From positions 1-21,903 of IMG/VR virus record IMGVR_UViG_3300035698_003942: a stretch of DNA of 21,903 nt. One strand, given 5' to 3'. Position numbers and translations under genes: made by a program. The notes below the pieces were generated by a model, which saw only the letters and a list, made by a program, of their open reading frames with translations, was not told the origin of the DNA and ran no database searches. Of this stretch, positions 15,701 through 21,903 are shown in pieces; the stretch's first letter is position 1, and each line of letters opens with the position of its first letter. This DNA comes from a virus.

Positions 15701-15927
15701 ATTTCCAAAAAGGTGCTACTTTTACATCAGCTTATACTTGTGCTGCCGATACAATATATTGGATAGCCTGGTGTGCTGATTCTGCCCCTAATTTAAAATA
15801 TGATACAAATTTAAGTACATCACCGGGCGGTAAATATAAAGATGGAAGTAACTACGCTGGGTTCCCTGTCAGCCCTTGGGGGGCGTCAACTGGTGATTAT
15901 CATTCAGAATTTACTATGATATTTTAA
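12733..15927 (+). CDS. Large repeat-rich tail-fibre/adhesin protein with signal peptide
   Basis: 1064 residues. A Sec signal peptide MKKLLLISLLLIANLFA is cleaved near A17. A fibre-start motif GYVGIDTTTPSYELDVAGT (about 45-63), like the 'GIGTTSP..LDV' entry of phage and adhesin shafts, follows. Residues 102-330 and 656-770 hold repeats built on TANKxTDxxAII, GDISGTTVD, DDLYATNLE and DMDGTGYDI. Residues 330-640 contain a middle fibre domain ending NNHNDLSGLQGGTTDQYYHL, a motif frequent in tail fibres. Three 32-residue repeats (NVFYGDGSNLTGGG) occupy 825-911. A C-terminal beta domain (about 915-1064; IKWALYADNAGQPGALLAQTT, DTIYWIAWCAD) looks like a carbohydrate-binding-type jelly roll. Likely receptor-binding fibre or secreted adhesin. 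The signal peptide is unusual for a tailed-phage fibre. Confidence 0.85.
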   Translation: MKKLLLISLLLIANLFAVGPYRYSDSSESWFYSTRTEGITISKNGYVGIDTTTPSYELDVAGTCQATKFVGSGAEITDITVTEVIVSEDIIVVNIDASGIITANKFTDSTAIITGGDISGTTVDVTYAEIDDLYATNLESDMDGTGYDIIIEDINAGGTVTADTKLYSALIEGVNAKFTNLEQDLDGTSFDLIIADINASGTITANKFTDGIAIITDGDISGTTVDVTVAEVDDLYATNLEADMDGTGFTITTNTLDTTDLKATNLERDLDGTGQDLIIADINASGTVTANKFVGNIESNYVQMNDLSGSTYTSLEDWINNSQSAGKISGFELTDNDDGTIDITEGTGILKTSNSDIGETIMFDLAASTNVVLTDESINYILVDYNSGIPIYEVDTDIANVDFNTEFVIGYCYLKNSVSADILEAGNKIPNYNNNNCARLFYRGIERMTGASIGEKATLYLTSTEGVFYLGNCIVTTNSQDTETDGIESYYYYDGSDWQVSSDRTIIDNTYYNDITSGLSELTANRYGVHWIYVCLEEDINVVFGQGNYTLTQANNAEPPASIPDYLSKYAILAAKVIVKKSATSFISIQSAYTTKFTPGSANNHNDLSGLQGGTTDQYYHLTSTEDGYYTGATAQSVLTTASPAFVGVSLSGTITANKLTDGTAIIEDGDISGTTVDATVVEVDDLYATNLEADLDGTDYDLIIADLTVINLESDMDGTGYDITIEDINSGGTVTADTKLYSALVECTNLKATNLELSLDGTGFDITADTFIGALTGTATTANNADTLDLHDTSYFTNASNIASGTLDKAYIDSEVVTQTYSSAVTLSSVDNVFYGDGSNLTGGGSGTVTDNYYNAVTLNSVDNVFYGDGSNLTGGGAGTVTDNYSTAVTLSNVANVFYGDGSNLTNLTDTGMKFGQVNGYSAQAYSADRHHATRVLCPSICTITKLIFQVGNTNAFNIKWALYADNAGQPGALLAQTTAMNVGATDDYFQKGATFTSAYTCAADTIYWIAWCADSAPNLKYDTNLSTSPGGKYKDGSNYAGFPVSPWGASTGDYHSEFTMIF
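13036..14832 (+). repeat. Three 45-codon fibre repeats (A1-A3)
   Basis: Three copies of a 45-residue unit, T-A-N-K-[FL]-T-D followed by AII, GDISGTTVD, DDLYATNLE and [ML]DGT, start at 13036, 13342 and 14698 (copies 135 bases long). The first two are 306 bases apart. The third sits downstream of the middle fibre domain. A second conserved unit (DMDGTGYDI to TKLYSAL) is at 13153-13248 and 14878-14973. Confidence 0.8.
15205..15460 (+). repeat. 96-bp (32-codon) tandem repeat in fibre gene
   Basis: Three direct copies start at 15205, 15301 and 15397, exactly 96 bases apart; the third breaks off after the NVFYGDGSNLT segment. Each encodes AVTL-x-x-V-x-NVFYGDGSNLT, and the first two continue with GGG and GTVTDNY. 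The repeats lie just before the C-terminal beta domain. Confidence 0.9.
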
Positions 15928-15936
15928 GGAAGAACA

Positions 15937-16170
15937 ATGGAAATAGGAAACGAAGATATTATTAAACATGAATGTATATATGAAAACAAAATAGAAAAGA
16001 TAGACGAGAAACAAGATTTAATAGCGATAGATATAGGTATTATTAAAAGCTATTTAGTAGGGAACGGGAGAGAAGGACTAATTAAAACAGTTGATAGACA
16101 TAATAAATATTTTTATATAGCTTATGGTTGTTTATTTGTTATAGGGGTTTTATTAGGGGTTAAATTATGA
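15937..16170 (+). CDS. Small membrane protein, holin-like candidate
   Basis: 77 residues: a charged coiled N-terminus (HECIYENKIEKIDEKQDLI), then YLVGNGREGLIKTVDRHNKYF and a single C-terminal membrane segment of about 17 residues (YIAYGCLFVIGVLLGVKL). This architecture (helical soluble part, 'GNGxxGL' motif, one terminal membrane helix) recurs in phage lysis-associated small proteins of the XhlA/holin-accessory type. No endolysin is visible in the window. It overlaps the next gene by four bases. It could instead anchor the exported fibre proteins; the lysis role is a guess from shape. Confidence 0.6.
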   Translation: MEIGNEDIIKHECIYENKIEKIDEKQDLIAIDIGIIKSYLVGNGREGLIKTVDRHNKYFYIAYGCLFVIGVLLGVKL

Positions 16171-16730
16171 ACGCATATTTAGGATTTTTAGAGTTAATAA
16201 GAAAAGGCCCAAAGGTTAGGTGCTCTCGTTCGGGTAGATACTTCCATAAAACCGAGACTGTTAACGACGGCAAAGGTGGGCGAGTCTCTAATGAATACGA
16301 TTATTTTGTTCATAATGAAAGCAAGAACCAAAGCAAATACAAAGAGGGTGTTGGTTGGCAAAGGGGCGGTATGCCTAAACCTACATCAATGAGCCATTTT
16401 TTGGTTAATGTAACAGCAGAGCCTGTAGCAGCTTATACAGTAGTAAATAATGTTAGGACTATAAACGCTGACACAACCGCAGGAGATTTAGTTGTATCAC
16501 TACTAGCTACACAATCATCGTCAGGCACGGTGTTAACAATAACTAAAGATTCGTCAGATGTTAATAGTGTTGTTATCACCGCCAATGGTAGCGACAAGAT
16601 AGTTGATACTAACGATGTTGAAAGCTCAACTTATTCTTTAGATGACGAGGATGAAAGTGTTGATTTAGTTAGTGATGGCATGACAACATCAGGGGACGTT
16701 GTTGGCCGATATTATATTTGTAGATATTAA
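16167..16730 (+). CDS. Tail-appendage beta-domain protein
   Basis: 187 residues, ATGA overlap with the previous stop. The N-terminal 75 residues are basic and polar (KVRCSRSGRYFHKTE, GVGWQRGGMPKPTSM) and may be an attachment segment. The C-terminal 110 residues read like the phage tail-appendage beta-domain: AYTVVNNVRTINADTTAGDLVVSLL, TVLTITKDSSDVNSVVI, GSDKIVDTND, ESVDLVSDG and a closing RYYICRY. No signal peptide is present, unlike its neighbours on both sides. Function inferred: minor structural tail or fibre component. Confidence 0.65.
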   Translation: MNAYLGFLELIRKGPKVRCSRSGRYFHKTETVNDGKGGRVSNEYDYFVHNESKNQSKYKEGVGWQRGGMPKPTSMSHFLVNVTAEPVAAYTVVNNVRTINADTTAGDLVVSLLATQSSSGTVLTITKDSSDVNSVVITANGSDKIVDTNDVESSTYSLDDEDESVDLVSDGMTTSGDVVGRYYICRY

Positions 16731-16747
16731 AAAAGGAGGAAAGAAAG

Positions 16748-17572
16748 ATGAATAGATTAAAAGGGTGGTTACTGGTTTTATTATTACTAGCAGGGATACA
16801 GGCAACATATATAACGGTGCCTAACACGTTTGAGGCGAAACAGCTAATAAGCTCAAGTAAAATAAACGCTAACTTTGATGCTTTTGAGGACGGCTTAAAC
16901 GACGCTTCAAAAGACTTAAATGTTTACAGGGTTTATGTATCAGGCCAAAAGGTTATTGACTATAACAAAGACATTAAGTGTGGTGATCTTGAGGCCACAG
17001 GAAACTTTCTTATATCAGGTAATGTAACTTGTACTGGTGATTTTACTATCACAGGCGATCTATCTGCTGCAAACTCAAGCTTATCTCTAGCAACTATTAA
17101 CGCAACTATTGTTACAGGAAGTGGCGTAGTAACCACAACAACAGGAAGCGCAGACGCTAACAAAGTGGTTAGGCTCAACTCAGTTGGGCATATTGACGAT
17201 GATCTTTTACCGTTCGATGTTTATAACTTTTATGTTAAATATCCTTACGCCGCATCATCTACCCTCGAGTCAATCCAGGAGCAATTTATCTATGCTAACG
17301 GCACTATTGATTCAATCAAAGCAGAGCTAGGCACCGATGCTACGGATGCAAATTTCATTATAGATGTACTAAATGAAAGCACCACCGTTAATTCTACCGG
17401 GCAAACATATTCTTTTAGCGATGTTGACGCTACCGTGTCTGTTAACTCAAGCTTAAATAACGGTGTTACATGCACCTCTAATAATGTAATAAAATTACAT
17501 ATCGTGCAAGTTGGCTCAACTATAGTTGGGCAGGATTTAAGGGTCCAAGTAGTAATCAAAAGGAGAGATTAA
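16748..17572 (+). CDS. Secreted fibre-like protein with tail-fibre entry motif (signal peptide)
   Basis: 274 residues with a Sec signal peptide (MNRLKGWLLVLLLLAGIQA, cleavage near residue 19). The mature protein opens with VPNTFEAKQLISSSKINANFDAF, the start typical of phage tail fibres ('…issaxvNaNFdal'), so an otherwise cytoplasmic fibre motif has been given an export signal. A strand-rich middle follows (LEATGNFLISGNVTCTGDFTITGDLS, the 'N-V/G-D' style of shaft repeats). The C-terminal beta domain (about 160-274, NSTGQTYSFSD, VGSTIVGQDLRVQVVIKRRD) resembles receptor-binding domains. Strong AGGAGG RBS. Confidence 0.75.
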   Translation: MNRLKGWLLVLLLLAGIQATYITVPNTFEAKQLISSSKINANFDAFEDGLNDASKDLNVYRVYVSGQKVIDYNKDIKCGDLEATGNFLISGNVTCTGDFTITGDLSAANSSLSLATINATIVTGSGVVTTTTGSADANKVVRLNSVGHIDDDLLPFDVYNFYVKYPYAASSTLESIQEQFIYANGTIDSIKAELGTDATDANFIIDVLNESTTVNSTGQTYSFSDVDATVSVNSSLNNGVTCTSNNVIKLHIVQVGSTIVGQDLRVQVVIKRRD

Positions 17573-18232
17573 ATGAAAAAATTAATATTAACATATCTTT
17601 TAATAACTTTTTGTTCGGCTACTATTATGTTTGTGCCAGCTTCCGGCGGTATGACTTATAACAAGGATACTTTTAATCGGGTTAATTCAGGAACAGTAGG
17701 TAACGGGTGGACGGAAGTTGAAACAGTTGGTTCTTGCTCAATCGCAAGTAATAGGCTTGAGCTTTCTAAGCCTCTAGGGATAAGAGTTTGTGTTTATAAA
17801 ACAACTACCATTGGTGATGGGTATACTATTGATAGATTCCCTGCAAAGGTTGTAGTTACCTTTAGAAGGAATGCTGGCTCAGATGCAAGAAACGCCATTA
17901 TTTGGGGTGGGGATACTGCCGCTAATGATTTTACAGGTGTGGATAACACTGGGCTAACTGTTTACTTCGAATCACCAGATAAAATTTATATAAGGGACAC
18001 ATCAGGCCAACTAGCAGTAACCGACCTATCTTATACAGCCGACACTGATTTTGATTTTGTTATTACATATTATAGCAGAAGACATATAAAGGTTGAGGTT
18101 GACGGGATTTCTAAAATCGACTTTACCAAAGGCAGCGATTTTACTATGGACTCTGTAAATTTTAAACTAGCATCTTATGTAGCGGCAACCGCTACATCAC
18201 TTTTTGATGATTTAGAAGTAACACAATTATAA
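17573..18232 (+). CDS. Secreted ConA-like lectin-domain protein (signal peptide)
   Basis: 219 residues directly abutting the previous stop, with the RBS (AAAGGAG) inside that gene. Signal peptide MKKLILTYLLITFCSA, cleavage near residue 16. The mature part begins DTFNRVNSGTVGNGWTEVE and runs through IASNRLEL, KVVVTFRRN, YIRDTSGQL, FDFVITYY and IKVEVDGISKID. This is the layout of concanavalin A-like lectin/LamG-type jelly-roll domains ('D.F.R....GW...'). Binding of surface carbohydrate, possibly host receptor, is the likely role. No catalytic residues of a glycoside hydrolase are evident. Confidence 0.75.
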   Translation: MKKLILTYLLITFCSATIMFVPASGGMTYNKDTFNRVNSGTVGNGWTEVETVGSCSIASNRLELSKPLGIRVCVYKTTTIGDGYTIDRFPAKVVVTFRRNAGSDARNAIIWGGDTAANDFTGVDNTGLTVYFESPDKIYIRDTSGQLAVTDLSYTADTDFDFVITYYSRRHIKVEVDGISKIDFTKGSDFTMDSVNFKLASYVAATATSLFDDLEVTQL

Positions 18233-18241
18233 GGAGGAATT

Positions 18242-19108
18242 ATGGCACTAATATTAAATGACGTATATACGACAATGGGCGACCTTATCCGTGGCACAAA
18301 AACCACTAATATAACTAGGAAATTGCTTGCAATCAATGAGGGTTATAAATACCTACAGCAAGCGATGATCGAAAAAGGGAGTGGGATAGAGGAATTAATA
18401 TCAACACCAACCGATATAACCACTACGATAAATATTAACTATGTTTCATTACCAACTGATTTTAGATCGTTAATTGGGTTGCACTATGAAACAGGCTCAG
18501 AGTATATCCCGTTTGAGTACGGTGCAAGCAGAAGCTATGAGGAACTTGTTAGATATGTAAGTCAGGACTTCTTTAATACTTCCGACACAGGAACACCATC
18601 GCTATATGCGATTAACCGTCCTTATATATATTTTGACAAACATGCTGCCGCAACCTCAACTACTGGGATAAAGATAATCTACCACAAGCGACATGCTGAA
18701 TTAGTAGCGTATGATCGGTTAACCGTTTCTGCTGCATCAGGTGATTTTACAGTAGGTGAAACAATTACTGGGGGCGATACAAGTGAAACGGCAACCGTTT
18801 ACGCGATAGGCACTAACTACATTGATGTAATCACCACAACGCGCACAGGAACGTTTAGCGCCACTGAAACGTTAACTGGTGGTACATCAAGTGAAACGGC
18901 TACTTATGCAAGCATAACAGAGAAACCACAGGAGCTAGAGGTAAGCGAAGATTACAAACTTATCCTTGCAACCTCGGCAGCAACAACATATTTGTTTATG
19001 GAAGACTCACCGGAAGCAGCTGCTAAGAACGCAACGCTTGAGGGGTTAATATCTAATATGGTTGTGATGGATGATAATAACAGAGATTTTAGCGTGAGGT
19101 TGGCATAA
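18242..19108 (+). CDS. Head-tail adaptor protein with an inserted repeat domain
   Basis: 288 residues, AGGAGG RBS. Residues 1-150 match phage adaptor/connector proteins: a helical N-terminus (KLLAINEGYKYLQQAM), then VSLPTDFRSLIGLHYETG, FEYGASRSYEELVRYV, TPSLYAINRPYIYF and TGIKIIYHKRHAEL. Residues 227-288 complete it with ELEVSEDYKLILATSAATTYLF. Between them, about 160-226, sits a Thr/Ser/Gly-rich insert with two similar halves (GDFTVGETITGGDTSETAT and GTFSATETLTGGTSSETAT) of a kind often found in phage fibre proteins. The adaptor ring joins portal and tail hub; the next gene overlaps its stop by one base. Confidence 0.8.
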   Translation: MALILNDVYTTMGDLIRGTKTTNITRKLLAINEGYKYLQQAMIEKGSGIEELISTPTDITTTININYVSLPTDFRSLIGLHYETGSEYIPFEYGASRSYEELVRYVSQDFFNTSDTGTPSLYAINRPYIYFDKHAAATSTTGIKIIYHKRHAELVAYDRLTVSAASGDFTVGETITGGDTSETATVYAIGTNYIDVITTTRTGTFSATETLTGGTSSETATYASITEKPQELEVSEDYKLILATSAATTYLFMEDSPEAAAKNATLEGLISNMVVMDDNNRDFSVRLA

Positions 19109-20778
19109 TGGTATTTCAAGTAAGCCAAAACACTAATTTAGTAAACAGTACACCGATAACCTCTTTTAAAGGGCAGAAAGATTCTAAGGACGCTAACGTG
19201 TTAAGTATGCCTATCGGCCAGTTAATCTATAACCAGAACATGGAATATATATCTTCAGGCAACTCTGTATATTTACGCACCAAGAGAGGTAGTACATTAA
19301 TAAAAGATATCGATTACCAAGCAGTAGGGGCAGGTGATTATAGATATAACCTAGACGATGTTTATTTGGTTTGGGCTGATAACACTGGCAACCTAAAATA
19401 TTATGATGAATCAGCAACTACAGTAACTACGTTAAAAACAGGGCTAGCAGTAACCGATAATATCTTTGTACCGTTTGGGCTAGGTACTAGCTCAGCTTTG
19501 TACGGTTGCAACGCCACTGATGGCGTGTATAAGGTGTCCGGTGAGACACTAGCTTATTCAGCTATTGCCGATTCACCCAACCTAGATTTCATGGCATTTA
19601 GCTCTATCTCAGGCAGAATGTTTGGTGTTAAAGATCAGCTTGTTTATTATACAGAAATACAACAAACAAGCGCGGTTACAAGCACAAACATTGAAACATG
19701 GAATAAAACTGTTAACACCGCTCAACCATCGCCAGACGCAGGCAAAGGGTTGGTGTGTGTTGTTGACACCGGACACGCTATGGTGTTCTTTAAAGATACT
19801 GGTATTTGGATGCTCCCTAACGCAGACGAAGATTCTATACATTGGATTTTCCCAAAAGCTAACGCAGATATAGGGACCAAATCCCCAATGACTTGTAAAT
19901 TGGCGCGGTATGGTGGCGCAGAGGGGATTATATATTTAGCTAGTGATAAGACATTAAGATTCTTTACAGCTAAAGTAGAATTAAACGCTGGCCCAAAACC
20001 AACTATATCAGGTGGGGATAGCAAGATTATCTCTAAATTGTTTCAAACAGTACTTGACGAGATACCAACTGCTTATCTTAGTAAGTGTACGTCTTCATAT
20101 TTCGGTAGGTATTATATTCTAAACGTTGTTGCTGCTGGCGATAACAAAATAAGTAAAACTATTATTATCGATACTGAGAAGTTAATACAAGAATCAAACC
20201 TCGATTTCCCGCAAGCTTTTCATTTTTACGCTACTAATATGGATAACACCGCTTATGTAGTTAGAAGCGCTGCTAACGAGCTATATGGGTTTAACCTTGA
20301 TGGATATATCAGTAAGTTACTTGTTGACGGTACTTATAATGAAGGGGTACCAACAAGGATAGACAGCACCAAATCACTTGCGGTTAACTGGTATGCTTAT
20401 ACAGGTTGGATCAAAGCCTCTAATTCAGAGGTAGAGTTAGCCCACGGTTATTTATATTGGGCAGTTGAAGGACGTTGGAATATTGAATTTATGATTAATA
20501 ACTTTGTCTTAGGCCAAGAGGTCCCTGAATACGACGCTGGGACATGGACAACTCTTAAACCTCAAGCGGTTGGTGGTAGTTTTTTTGATGTAGACAGTTT
20601 TGATGTAGCTAGGTTTGGAGCAGATAATATTAAGTTATCTCAAAACATTAACGCACCTGGCAGAGGAAACTATTTTTTATATGGTGTTAGAGGCACAACT
20701 AAAAACCAATGGGCTAAAATTATGGGGCTAGAACAATTATTTAAAAGTGTAAGATCAAGTCCACTAGGGCGTAGATAA
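19108..20778 (+). CDS. Tail hub beta-propeller protein, P22 gp10-like
   Basis: 556 residues starting on the last base of the adaptor stop. It has an extended N-terminal arm (VLSMPIGQLIYNQNMEY, SVYLRTKRGSTLIKDIDYQ) and repeated strand blades with Asp/Gly turns (YLVWADNTGNLKYYDE, SALYGCNATDGVYKVSG, MVFFKDTGIWMLPN, IIYLASDKTLRFFT, YYILNVVAAGDNKIS, YLYWAVEGRWNIEF). This fits the beta-propeller tail stabilisation/hub proteins of short-tailed phages (P22 gp10, T7 gp12-like). Position after the adaptor and before internal proteins agrees with P22 order (gp4, gp10, then ejection proteins). No enzymatic motif is visible. Confidence 0.78.
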   Translation: MVFQVSQNTNLVNSTPITSFKGQKDSKDANVLSMPIGQLIYNQNMEYISSGNSVYLRTKRGSTLIKDIDYQAVGAGDYRYNLDDVYLVWADNTGNLKYYDESATTVTTLKTGLAVTDNIFVPFGLGTSSALYGCNATDGVYKVSGETLAYSAIADSPNLDFMAFSSISGRMFGVKDQLVYYTEIQQTSAVTSTNIETWNKTVNTAQPSPDAGKGLVCVVDTGHAMVFFKDTGIWMLPNADEDSIHWIFPKANADIGTKSPMTCKLARYGGAEGIIYLASDKTLRFFTAKVELNAGPKPTISGGDSKIISKLFQTVLDEIPTAYLSKCTSSYFGRYYILNVVAAGDNKISKTIIIDTEKLIQESNLDFPQAFHFYATNMDNTAYVVRSAANELYGFNLDGYISKLLVDGTYNEGVPTRIDSTKSLAVNWYAYTGWIKASNSEVELAHGYLYWAVEGRWNIEFMINNFVLGQEVPEYDAGTWTTLKPQAVGGSFFDVDSFDVARFGADNIKLSQNINAPGRGNYFLYGVRGTTKNQWAKIMGLEQLFKSVRSSPLGRR

Positions 20779-20794
20779 AAAAAGGAGGAAAAAA

Positions 20795-21538
20795 ATGGCT
20801 ACAGGACAAGTGTCGCAAGACGCATATTTAAGTGATACGTTACAAACACCAGATAGAGGTGATGTTAACACAAACAGTCAGCCGACGTTACAGGATTACA
20901 TAGGTGAGGCACAAAAGCTAGGCCAACAATCTGTAGAGGCACAACAGGGTATCTTGAGGCAAGACACCAAACAAGTTGGTGAGGATTTATCAAGATCACT
21001 CTATGGTCAAAACGTAGGTCAATCAGGAATAGGCCAAAAAGTTATTGGCAAAGCTATCTCCGACCAACAAAAAAGACTTGAGCCTTACGCAGTTCAGGCA
21101 GGTGTTGAAACAGGCAAGCAAGCCTTACAACAAAAGTATGAAATGACTAACAAAGCTATTGATATGGCTATCGCTGGAAACTTAACAGGCCCAGCCGCAC
21201 AACAGATAGTTAGTGCTGCTTTTGGTGAAGGTGCTCAAATAACTAATGTTGACCAACAAGATTTACAAAACGCTGCTAGAGCATCAGGCTTAACAGACCA
21301 AGAGTTTGCATTAATGAAACGTGCTATGGGCACGGCACAGTGGGATGATATCCAAAATAACCCGCAAGACTATGTCGAGAACCCACAAAGAATGAGAAAC
21401 TTCCAAGAGCATTTAGCTAGGATGCAAGTTGACGCTATGACTGAATCATCAAGTTCAAGTGCAAACGCAATGGGATCAGCCGCAGGGTTAGACGCCGTTG
21501 GTAATATAGCAAGCTCGGTAATTGGAATGTTTAAATAA
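20795..21538 (+). CDS. Internal virion/ejection protein candidate
   Basis: 247 residues, strongly helical and Gln/Ala/Gly-rich (AQKLGQQSVEAQQGILRQDTK; AGVETGKQALQQKYEM). A Ser-run linker (SSSSSANAMG) and a small hydrophobic C-terminus (AAGLDAVGNIASSVIGMF) follow. Composition and position, after the tail hub and before another internal protein, match ejection proteins of P22-like phages (gp7-like), which are carried in the head and help DNA cross the host envelope. No transglycosylase motif is seen in this copy. AAAGGAGG RBS. Confidence 0.65.
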   Translation: MATGQVSQDAYLSDTLQTPDRGDVNTNSQPTLQDYIGEAQKLGQQSVEAQQGILRQDTKQVGEDLSRSLYGQNVGQSGIGQKVIGKAISDQQKRLEPYAVQAGVETGKQALQQKYEMTNKAIDMAIAGNLTGPAAQQIVSAAFGEGAQITNVDQQDLQNAARASGLTDQEFALMKRAMGTAQWDDIQNNPQDYVENPQRMRNFQEHLARMQVDAMTESSSSSANAMGSAAGLDAVGNIASSVIGMFK

Positions 21539-21550
21539 GGAGTTAATATT

Positions 21551-21903
21551 ATGGGTTTTGATTTAGGCGACGCTTGGGATAGAGCCACTAACCAAGGTAA
21601 ATATAGTAAATTCCGACACAAAGGCAGTATGATTGATAATATGAGCCCTTGGGGTAAGACTGAGAGAGAGTTTTCTTTAGGAGTAGTAAATCCTTTCGGG
21701 AAAGACCACGAAAAAACAGCAAAGCTATTTGACAAGGGCGACACGATGTATGCGATTAACCAATATCACGCAGACAATCCTATTGGTGAACCTATAAAAA
21801 AAGACATGCTAAATAAAGGGTACAATGACAGAGAGGCTTCCGAAAAGGCACACACAGGAGTTGGCCAAGGCATAGGCACGGCTATAGCTACTATATACGG
21901 CGG
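21551..21903 (+). CDS. Internal virion protein candidate (3'-truncated)
   Basis: An open frame from ATG 21551 (preceded by AAGGAG in the end of the last gene) runs to the window edge; 117 complete codons are visible with no stop. The sequence is MGFDLGDAWDRATNQG, KTEREFSLGVVNPFGK, KLFDKGDTMYAINQYHAD and a Gly/Ile/Ala-rich segment ending GVGQGIGTAIATIYGG at the edge, which may begin a membrane-active region. Position suggests another ejection protein (P22 gp20/gp16 place), but the family is not recognised. Confidence 0.55.
   Translation, partial: MGFDLGDAWDRATNQGKYSKFRHKGSMIDNMSPWGKTEREFSLGVVNPFGKDHEKTAKLFDKGDTMYAINQYHADNPIGEPIKKDMLNKGYNDREASEKAHTGVGQGIGTAIATIYG

Noticed and set aside
15472-15927. 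Possible diversity-generating retroelement variable region at the fibre C-terminus
   Set aside because: No template repeat, adenine-biased variable copy or reverse transcriptase is visible in the window, and the C-terminal domain lacks the C-type lectin end motif.
17612-17622. Lipoprotein signal (cysteine at residue 14) in the ConA-like protein
   Set aside because: The residue before Cys is Phe, which does not fit the usual [GAS]C lipobox; ordinary signal peptidase cleavage after CSA is more likely.
21370-21744. 124-codon reverse-strand open frame spanning two ejection-protein genes
   Set aside because: It crosses the gene boundary on the opposite strand with no start context, and both + strand genes have good ribosome sites.

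Overview
This window is an AT-rich stretch of a tailed-phage (or prophage) genome. Every gene I can support is on the + strand, tightly packed, mostly with strong AGGAGG-type ribosome binding sites and several short start/stop overlaps. The standard genetic code is used (TAA, TAG and TGA all act as stops). The gene order is that of a P22-type short-tailed phage late region: small terminase, large terminase, portal, scaffold, decoration proteins, major capsid protein, head-tail adaptor, gp10-like tail hub and internal/ejection proteins. No integrase, repressor, replication gene, endolysin, tRNA or host chromosomal gene is visible, so lifestyle and host cannot be read directly. Five genes with Sec-type signal peptides (MKK plus a hydrophobic core plus A-x-A-like ends) would suit a diderm host, but that is inference.

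Layout. 1-2032: terminase small (5'-truncated) and large subunits. 2062-4300: an insertion between TerL and portal that holds a 47-residue ORF, a short GroES-like protein, a full-length GroEL-like chaperonin and an unknown 104-residue protein, all overlapping or abutting. 4341-8556: portal, a small unknown protein, coiled-coil scaffold and a lysine-rich unknown protein, ended by a clear intrinsic terminator (8586-8609). 8629-10850: a small protein related to the C-terminal part of the gene before the terminator, two tandem paralogous decoration-like proteins, and the major capsid protein. 10859-11924: a beta-helix protein bracketed by two matching intercistronic hairpins. 11945-18232: a fibre/adhesin block of seven genes, five with signal peptides, including a 1064-residue repeat-rich fibre, a small membrane protein (holin-like) and a ConA-lectin-like protein. 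18242-21903: head-tail adaptor with an inserted repeat domain, a gp10-like beta-propeller protein, an ejection-protein candidate, and the start of another internal protein cut by the window end.

How it fits together: TerS/TerL pump DNA through the portal into a capsid built from the HK97-fold coat on the scaffold and probably studded by the paralogous decoration proteins. The phage-borne chaperonin pair sits in this same operon and is well placed to fold the coat or another late protein. The adaptor and gp10-like hub close the vertex, and the fibre block supplies host recognition. The two most unusual features are (1) a phage GroES/GroEL pair in which the GroES lacks an evident mobile loop, and (2) a run of virion-like fibre genes carrying Sec signal peptides, which implies export of proteins that would normally assemble in the cytoplasm.
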